From contig NC_080588.1 in assembly GCF_029962835.1 (NCBI RefSeq), positions 64,318,001 to 64,382,000 of the forward strand: a stretch of 64,000 nucleotides of DNA, read 5' to 3'. This DNA is from Magnolia sinica. Its lineage: Eukaryota > Streptophyta > Magnoliopsida > Magnoliales > Magnoliaceae. The notes under the pieces are model-generated. The model had not been told where the DNA came from. It made no database searches and worked only from the letters and a program-made list of their open reading frames with translations. This document shows positions 56,641 to 64,000 of the stretch, piece after piece. Each line of letters begins with the position of its first letter. Within the stretch, counting starts at the first letter, position 1. The position numbers and the translations under genes were made by a program.

Positions 56641-56718
56641 TCGACACACCCAGCTAGGGGTGGTCTTGGCAACACCACCTCGACACACCCAGCTAGGGGT
56701 GGTCTTGGCAACACCACC
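56641..56718. repeat. 39-bp tandem duplication
   Basis: Two identical copies of a unit starting TCGACACACCCAGCTAGGGG, at 56641 and 56680. Confidence 0.95.
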
Positions 56719-56726
56719 TGATCCGC

Positions 56727-57210
56727 GGACGCGGACTCGGTAGTGACCCCTCCAGTACACAGATCCGGTACTGATCAGTGTTATATGCCCTACCATGATG
56801 TATTTGCTTTATCCACTCCGTCCATACATTTTACCAGCTAATTTTAAGGCATGAACCCAAAAAATGAAGCGGATCTAAATCTCACGTGGATCACATTACA
56901 GGAAACTGTGGTGATTGAACGGCCACCTTTAAAACTTGCTGAGTAATGTTAGTGTTCCATCCAACCTATTGATTAGGTCACACAGACCTGGAAGAAGGAA
57001 AAGCACAAATATCAGACTGATACAAAACTTTTGTGGCTCCCAAGAAGTTTAAATGAGGGGGTTCAGTCATCATTCTTTCCTGTGGTGTGGCCTACCTGAG
57101 ACTTCAATAAGCCTTATTTTTCGGCTCATCCCGTAAAATAAACTGGTAAAATGGATGGACGGAATGGATAAAACACATACATCATGGTGGGCTCACAGAG
57201 CTTTTCCAGT
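56727..57210. mobile_element. Foldback MITE, GGACGCGGACTCGG end type
   Basis: Left end GGACGCGGACTCGGTAGTGACC. The right arm reads ACATACATCATGGTGGGCTCAC; the outer right terminus is lost. Confidence 0.7.
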
Positions 57211-57797
57211 ACCAACCTGGGTATCCAAGAGGGTCGCTATCGAATCCAAATCCCTGATCGGCATGCCATCTTCACATGTTGTTGGTCCTGAAAAGTGGTG
57301 CCCATGGTTAGGTAATCCAGACCATCGGTCTGTTGTGTCCCAACATGATGGATTATGCCTCAAATAATATCATAGGTTGAACCATCTTAATTTGTTATTT
57401 ATAGCATACAGCTAAACGGTTGAGAAGAGAAATACAAAAATGGCCCACACTCAAATTAAAAATGGTCCGAATGCTACTCTATGGGATCGTTTAGGACAAT
57501 ACAAAGCCCCCTTTTCGGCTATTTAAGTTTGCTTTTGGGCATGTAAATATTAAATTAAAACCATTTTGACAGTGGCTTGCCAACGTGGTATTATTTGTAA
57601 TTTTCTTAGGAAAATTTACAAAGAAAACAATTATCTGATTAATATAGAGTTTACATTCTCATGCCTACTTCTAAAGGGTTTTCAATAACTGACCTCATTA
57701 ATAAAGTAATTATCCTCATAAATTCATAATACCTTCTCTTAAATTTCTAAAGGCATCTTTGGTTAGCTACGCAAGGGTGGGCAGCTAGGTTATATTA
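57211..57797. other. Intergenic DNA, nothing recognised
   Basis: AT-rich sequence before the second copia element; no gene seen. Confidence 0.45.
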
Positions 57798-58066
57798 TAT
57801 CTATCCTCTTTTATAAGGAACATATAAAAATCGAGGCCAAAAGATGTTTCTTTTCTTGCCTTTTTCGATCTCCTTAGTTTATTTCTTTTTACATGAGTGT
57901 TAGATTTATCATGAAAGTTATTAGACTCTTCGTTCATTGGTTCTATTATATTTTTATCAACCTGTCTTTTTGTATAATTATTCATATAACCTTTGTATAC
58001 TGTATTTTCAGCAACCGTATTCTAGTATCAGCATCTTTTGCTATTATCTTCTGCTGCCATCTTGAG
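57798..58066 (-). pseudogene. Inverted copy of the copia integrase-RT linker
   Basis: On the minus strand 57785-57985 encodes YTKRQVDKNIIEPMNEE and KRNKLRRSKKARKE, the linker between integrase and RT. It matches HTKRQVDKNIIEPINKE encoded on the + strand near 58206. The arm is antisense to the rest of the element. Confidence 0.85.
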
Positions 58067-58076
58067 AATAATTAGC

Positions 58077-58127
58077 AGAACAAGTGAAAGAAGTTTGGTT
58101 CTAGAACAAACTTCCTTCACTTGTTCT
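58077..58127. repeat. Short palindrome at the centre of the inverted duplication
   Basis: Arms of 21 bp (58077-58097 and 58107-58127) with one mismatch and a 9-bp loop. Arm start AGAACAAGTG, arm end CACTTGTTCT. Confidence 0.92.
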
Positions 58128-58135
58128 TCTCTTTT

Positions 58136-59945
58136 CACAAGAACATGATTATAGAGTTTAGGGATACTATATTTTTTGAAAATACAATATATAAAGACTA
58201 TATGAATAATCATACAAAAAGGCAGGTTGATAAAAATATAATAGAACCAATAAACAAAGAGCCTAATAACTTTCATGATAAATCTAACACTCATCCAGAA
58301 TGAAATGAACCAAGGAAATCGAAAAGGGCAAGAAAAAAAAATATATTTTGGCCCAAATTTTTATATATTCCTTATAAAAGGGGATAGAAATGAAATAAGA
58401 AAGGATATTACTCTACCACTAAGTATTGAAAGTGATTCATCAACACTTAGTGAAGCTTTCTCATCTTCTAATGTACAGTTTTGGATGGAAGCTATCGACG
58501 ATGAAATGGATTCCATAGTCTCCAATAACACATGGTGTTTGGTCGATCTTCTACCAGGTTCAAAGCCTATAGGATGTAAATAGATTTTTAAAAGAAAGTT
58601 TAATCCTGATGAAACTATAAAAAAGTTTAAAGCTCGATTGGTAGCCAAACGATTTAGACAAAAGGAAGGTATCGATTTTTTCGATATATATGCTCTTGTT
58701 GCTTGAATATCTACCATTAGGACTTTAATTGCTCTTACAGCAATTTACCACCTAGTAATCCATCAAATGGATGTCAAAACGGCATTCTTAAATGGTGATC
58801 TAGATGAGAAAGTCTATATGGAACAACCTGAAGGGTTTGTTTAACCCGGGCAAGAGAAGAAAGTGGGTAAACTGGTCAAATCTCTCTATGGGCTCAAGTA
58901 AGCTCCTAAGTAATGGCATAAGAAGTTTGATCAAGTAGTACAATCTAATAATTTTAGAGTAAACCAAGTATATAAGTGCATATATATTAAAGATCAAATC
59001 ATTATCTGCCTATACGTAGATGATATGCTAATATTTGGACCAACTGAGAACTGTGTGAAAGAAACTAAAAAGTTTCTAAGTACCAACTTTGACATAAAGG
59101 ATATGGGCAAAGCCGATGTAATATTAGGTATTAAGATTTATAATCTTAATGATGGAATAGCCTTAACACAATCTCATTACCTAGAGAAAGTATTAAAAAA
59201 GTTTAATCATTATGATAGTAAACCGGTTTCAACCTCATTTGATCCAAGTATTAAATTGGTTAAAAATACTGGTAGATATAAAGCACAACAAGAATATACG
59301 AGTGCTATTGGGAGTTTAATGTATGCAATGAATTGTACTAGACCCGATATAGCATTCATAGTAGGAATGCTAAGCAGGTACAACAGTAATCCAGGACAAG
59401 TACACTGGAAAACGATTTCGAGAGTTTTAAAGTATCTAAGAGGAACCATAGACTATAGACTGCATTATAAATCATATTCCGCTATACTTGAAGGGTACAG
59501 CGATGCAAGCTGGAATGCAGATAGTATAGAATCTAAATCTACAAGTGGTTGGATATTCACTCTTGGAGGAGAAGCAATATCATGGGCATCTAAGAAACAA
59601 ACGTGCATATCTCACTCTACAATGGAAAGTGAGTTTATTGCACTTGGTGCTGCTTATAAAGAAGGTGAATGGATAAGATACCTACTGTTGAAAATCCCGT
59701 ATTGGCCAAAACCTACTCCTACCATATCTATCTTTTGTGATAGCCAAGCTACTCTTTGTCGTGCTATGAGTAAGACCTATAATGGTAAGTCTAGAAATGT
59801 AGGTCTAAGGCATAACTTTGTTAAAGGATTGCTCAGAGATGGAGTAATCACAGTGGAATATGTTAAATCAATCCTAAACTTAGCAGATCCCTTGACAAAA
59901 GGTTTATCAAGATATCAAATAAGAATAACCACTAAAGGAATGTGA
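58136..59945 (+). pseudogene. copia reverse transcriptase and RNase H with five stops
   Basis: One frame runs from 58275 to 59945, broken only by stops at 58581, 58704, 58842, 58899 and 58911. RT landmarks: [33 protein letters not shown] and catalytic YVDD at 59013-59024. The last 306 codons (59025-59945) are open. They cover the end of RT and RNase H with [14 protein letters not shown] and IFCDSQATL carrying the acidic residues, and end near the usual DPLTKG. It cannot make a full enzyme because of the stops. Confidence 0.9.
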
Positions 59946-60175
59946 CTAAGATCCATAATGATCTAACTTTCACTCTTGATGGCAACTCTACCTATATTTT
60001 GAAATATAAGTTAGGTTCAAAGGGACAAACAAGTTAAGTATGTGACTGAAACATACACTAGAAAAAGAAAATTTGAGTCTCATTCCTAAAAGTCTAGTGT
60101 TTGATTGTTGCATTTCATAAGAGGCTGAGTACTAAATCTTAATAAATCTATAAGCAGACTTTGCTGAAATGAAGC

Positions 60176-63162
60176 TGTGACACCCTGAAAATCAGGGGTC
60201 GCGCATACGCTCAACTCCCGAGTTCCCGAGAGCCACTTTTAACCGATTTCATTAATGCGTTTATTTAGGTTTAGTTGCGCAGCTTGGAAGTTCATGGAGC
60301 ATGAAACATAACCACACCAGTCTACTGAAATGAACGAAAAATAAACATACATTCATATACAAGTCCAAAAGTACAAAAGGGGCGCATGACGCTACCCAAT
60401 CAATATCTCAAAAGAATAGTAAGTCCAAAAGAATAGAACTGAGCTCCCCTGCTCAGTGACCCAATCCCGCCAATCAAGCTGGCGGAGAACCCTCCATCAG
60501 CTGGAAATATGATAGCTCGTCCTCCTCGTCTAGGCTCGCCTCGCCAGGCTCCTCCAGTCCCGAGTCACCTGCATCTATGAATGGGTCTGGTTGGTGTTTT
60601 AAAACAACATCCCAGAGTGGGAGTGAGTGATCAACTCAGTGGGTGTTATTAACCTCAAGTTATCACAGGCATCAATTTTAATATGATCTTAATGAAAAGC
60701 AGACAATCACATACGTCTAAGTAATCTTATTAATGCGCATGTATGCAGCATGACATGATGCATGCCCTCACCACAATGCTCCCTCGTGCGACACCATCTA
60801 ACGGTCGCCAATGCCAACACTCCCTCAGTGCGACCTCGACTGCCGAGTCGCCATCCTAACTAGTGCGATGCAATGCGATCGTGTTAGCCGAGTTATTAGT
60901 TAGGTCCATTCATCCAGCCGATTGGAGAATCTGGTACACCCCACGTATTAATGCCCTAATCTGGGTGCGAGGCCAAGGCCCCCAATGTGTGAGGCCGAGG
61001 CCCCGCGGTCCGTGATCCCGTCGGGTTCCTCATCCCCGACTTCAAGCACGTGAGGAGTGCCAAGAGAAAAGGATCGCTCGCGGTCACTACGGGGAGGCGC
61101 TGTACCCCAGCGTAGGCCGACAGCTCGGACACAATGTCTCATTCCACCATGCCCGGCTCACGAGGCTGTGGACCAATTTCAAGTGGGTTATTGATGAGCT
61201 ACAACGGTTATAGGGTGTCCCAGGTTCCATACAAATGCGAGCAAACAGGGTTAACAATCAAGGTTGGTCAGACAGTAGGCTAGACCGCACGAGTCCGGCA
61301 AGTGCATGGCGGACGACATCGGGTGCAAGCAACCCATGTAGTCTAACTACTGTCGCTCACACGCACTCGCCCAAATCCATGGGTTTAGCCTCAAGGCGGT
61401 CCTATCAACGGGACCGCCTTAACTCTCCTTATTTTCTTGACCGAACCTAGGGTTTGGATGGTAGTCCACAACATGTCAACGGACAGGGTTATCAACTAGC
61501 AAAATCATCATCATGTTCTCACACCTCAACATATAATTCAGATTCTTCTAATAAGCAAGCTAACACAATTTATGAGCAATGGTGCATGTGTGTTGTGCGT
61601 GTTGGCGAGGAAGTTGCCCACTTCCTACAACTCATGGAAATAAATTACACAGGAATTAATAAGGCACGCATACTATAGGGCATCATTATATGAGCAATCC
61701 AACAAGTCATCAACAAGTGATTATCAAATTTGCACCAAGTCATGTAAGAAGCAAGAACAACATCATGTGAGGAAATCAAATAAAACATACAATTCCATAC
61801 CACTCTAAATAAATATAAATTCATAGGTTTTCTCTATATACTCTAAATGCATCAACCAAGCAGTCAAAATTATTAAACTCATATTGAAATCGGTACTAGG
61901 CCACCTAGGAGTAATAGTCCGCACCTATGATTCGTTGGAGATTCGGAAAATGCCCTAGGAAAGAGGGCTTTCGGGTTGATCGGCCGGAATCCCAAAAACA
62001 AGCGCTTGCATGTTAGAATCCAAGCCAATCCCATCTTACTACATGAATTTCTAAAAGAATGGGTGAAAAACTTACCTAGGCAACCCACGGACGGTTGTTG
62101 AAGTCAAGGAGAAAAGTTTCTCCTTGTGGAGAGGTAGGGAGTTGGAAGGGTTGACTCTCTTGGGCCCCACTTCGATCTAGGGTCCACCTTGAATCTACCT
62201 CCTTCTCTCTTTCTCCTCTTTACTCTCCTTCACTCACCTTCTCTCTTGGTGGTTGTAGCAAATGAGAGAGTGGGTTATGAGGGTTAGGGTTTATTCCCTA
62301 GACTTGGGCCCTTTGGCCTTGAGTTTCTCCAACTTTCCAAAATAGCCTACTAGGTCTCATTTTTAGAGTTGGAGTGGCCCTAATGCTCCATTGGCCACCA
62401 AATTTGGTGGGTAGGTGCCCTATGGCCCGATTAGGGCCCGTGTAAAATTTGAGAACAAACGGATGGACGATTGTGGAGTTTGAGTCAACGGTTCTGATCT
62501 TTAAACGGCCCTGTGGGGTCCATTCTGGTGATTAGAGTGATTCTGGTGGTCCTCTGGCCATGAAATTCCTATGATAGATGCTTCATGGCCCGATGAAGGG
62601 CCATGCAAAATTTGGGGATGATCGGATTTGGGATTTGGTCGTACGGGTCCGATTTGTGATCGACGATCACCATTCCACGATCGGGTCCCAGAGTTGGTGG
62701 GCGGGTGTAGGAAAATTCATTAGACCTCCATCGTAAATATGGAAGAGATCCGATGGTTAGATAGCCTGGTATCTCGGTTTCATTTGCAATCGCCAGATTT
62801 CGGTCCTGGCATGGGTGGGGTGCATTTAGTCAGTGTCAGATCCCACTTCTGGGTGTTCGCTGGGTCCGCGGTCCGCGATGGTCCACAAGCCCAATGAGCT
62901 CTATGGTTTCCTAAATTTTTAGAATTTTCTGACCCTCCCACATCGCGGTATAGCCCGTACGGGCTGTTGCTCAGTGTAAATGGTCATCCGGCTTAGCGGC
63001 CCGCACTTGGTCTTGTCATAGCCTGTCTGGTTTATTCAAATGGGCTAATCCTAGGTTAATTAGCTTATGGTACCCCCACCGCATATGTTTTAAACGATCG
63101 GTCCTGCGGAAAATCCTACGTGGACGCCTCAGGACACTGTACTGGTTGGACAGGTTGTTACA
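60176..63162 (+). mobile_element. Solo long LTR (gypsy-type inferred), perfect TSD
   Basis: 2987 bp from TGTGACACCCTGAAAATCAG to GGACAGGTTGTTACA. GAAGC is on both sides (60171-60175 and 63163-63167). It is the same family as 21827-24809 in opposite orientation. It inserted into the 3' untranslated part of the copia element. The short frames 60948-61142 and 61235-61450 are LTR sequence. Confidence 0.92.
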
Positions 63163-63167
63163 GAAGC

Positions 63168-63504
63168 AGAATCATCTTTGATAGATCTACCTATATGAGT
63201 AGAGAAGTGAGGCCGCTTTTGAAGAGATTGGGATCGTCTCTAGAATACTCATGAAATAAAGATACGCACAAGGCCAGAAATGTGTGAACTTTTACATCTC
63301 GAGTTATATATGAATAGATGTGTGTTATGTGTCCGGTGAGTCATATAAGGTCCTTAGTTCAAGACTAATGGGTCGCTAAGTACGTGACATAACTTTGATA
63401 CGTATACACTAAAGTAAAGGTTCAAATCCAAAAGATACATTTACTTATGCACCTATTTATATTGATATGTCATTAGATCCAGAATCTGATTTTATTTTTG
63501 AATT
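63168..63504 (+). other. copia 3' untranslated region
   Basis: Continues the copia element after the nested LTR; no coding content. Confidence 0.5.
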
Positions 63505-64000
63505 TGTTGGGGATTATTGTGTTTTTCAGAATAAAAAATAATTTTAAAAAATAAAAGTTATTTTTAGAAAGTAAATAAATATATTAATTATTTAAACTTT
63601 CCATAAATAGTGAATATAGCCGGTCGGTAAGAGAAATGGTTTTTGCTTATGCAACTAGAGTTCAAATCTCCTTCGCACCGTCCGCGCGTGCGGCTAGGCT
63701 GTAGGGCGCTTTTTTGCGCTTTATTAGGCGCACTTAGCACTTCGTGCGTTCGTATCGTCGCAAGGAGCAATAAGAGCCTTAGTTTTTATAGTACACAGTT
63801 CAAACTTTTTTGTGTCATGGTTCAATTGGTATTGAACTGGGGTCTACTCTGATGTTTTATTACCTTTTTTTTATGATTGAAAGTAATTGTGACATGATTG
63901 TACATGTGGCACCTATGCCACGTGTCGCTTATGTGGATACAGTTTTTCCTGTTGGATAACTGCTCCTGTCTGAATGGGTACAGAAATAACTGTCATAGGT
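63505..64000 (+). repeat. Probable 3' LTR of the second copia element, partial
   Basis: Begins TGTTGGGGATTATTGTG, a typical plant copia LTR start, and runs to the end of the window. The start is inferred from this motif only; the other LTR is not in the window for comparison. Confidence 0.5.
63612..63672 (+). other. tRNA-like box pair
   Basis: TATAGCCGGTCGGTAAGA resembles an A-box and GAGTTCAAATCTCC a B-box about 40 bp later. It could be a tRNA-derived remnant within the LTR; it does not fold into a convincing tRNA by eye. Confidence 0.3.

Larger units (their letters stand above)
57798..63999 (+). mobile_element. Second Ty1-copia element, rearranged and nested
   Basis: Contains an inverted pol fragment (57798-58066), an RT-RNase H frame (58275-59945), a 3' untranslated part split by the solo LTR at 60176, and a probable 3' LTR from about 63505 to beyond the window end. 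The gag, protease and integrase parts and the 5' LTR are not visible. The left boundary is the start of the inverted arm, so the true extent is uncertain. Confidence 0.7.

Noticed and set aside
63612..63672. Functional tRNA gene
   Set aside because: Only box-like words are present; I cannot pair an acceptor stem or place an anticodon loop.

Overview
This is nuclear DNA from a flowering plant. Three host genes show it: a class I KNOX homeobox gene (3' part, + strand), a CLE signalling-peptide gene (+) and a complete four-exon xyloglucan endotransglucosylase/hydrolase gene (XTH, - strand). The rest is repeats. The very abundant foldback repeat reminds me of magnoliid genomes such as Lauraceae or Magnoliaceae, but I could not compare sequences, so that placement is only a weak inference. 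I see no rRNA or functional tRNA gene, no CRISPR array and nothing prokaryotic.

Layout. 1-7.3 kb: a decayed Ty1-copia element (968-5034) with a perfect 5-bp target duplication, then a truncated LTR. 7.3-9.6 kb: the last two exons of a KNAT1/BREVIPEDICELLUS-like gene; its earlier exons are not in the window. 10-15 kb: intergenic DNA with low-complexity GAGC- and GGCC-rich repeats, microsatellites and a solo LTR. 15-30 kb: a dense array of 400-620 bp foldback elements, invaded by a 3-kb solo LTR (21827-24809). 30.6 kb: the CLE gene, directly after one of these elements. 31-46 kb: SINE-like copies, more foldback elements, and a 3-kb composite element bounded by (TA)n tracts (36892-39903). 46.3-48.1 kb: the XTH gene. 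48-57 kb: hAT-like and foldback repeats and microsatellites. 57.8-64 kb: a second copia element carrying an inverted duplication, interrupted by a second 3-kb solo LTR (60176-63162).

The main repeat is a family of nearly palindromic, non-autonomous elements. Each arm is about 200-250 bp and the two arms share one conserved core. The ends carry a CGGATTG-type motif, and several copies have 9-bp target-site duplications that can be read directly. That suggests Mutator-like MITEs. Subfamilies share the core but differ in the outer 30-60 bp. Copies often sit end to end or inside one another.

The three host genes do not form a pathway unit. KNOX acts in meristem identity, CLE in cell-to-cell peptide signalling and XTH in cell-wall remodelling. 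They are islands in transposon-rich DNA.
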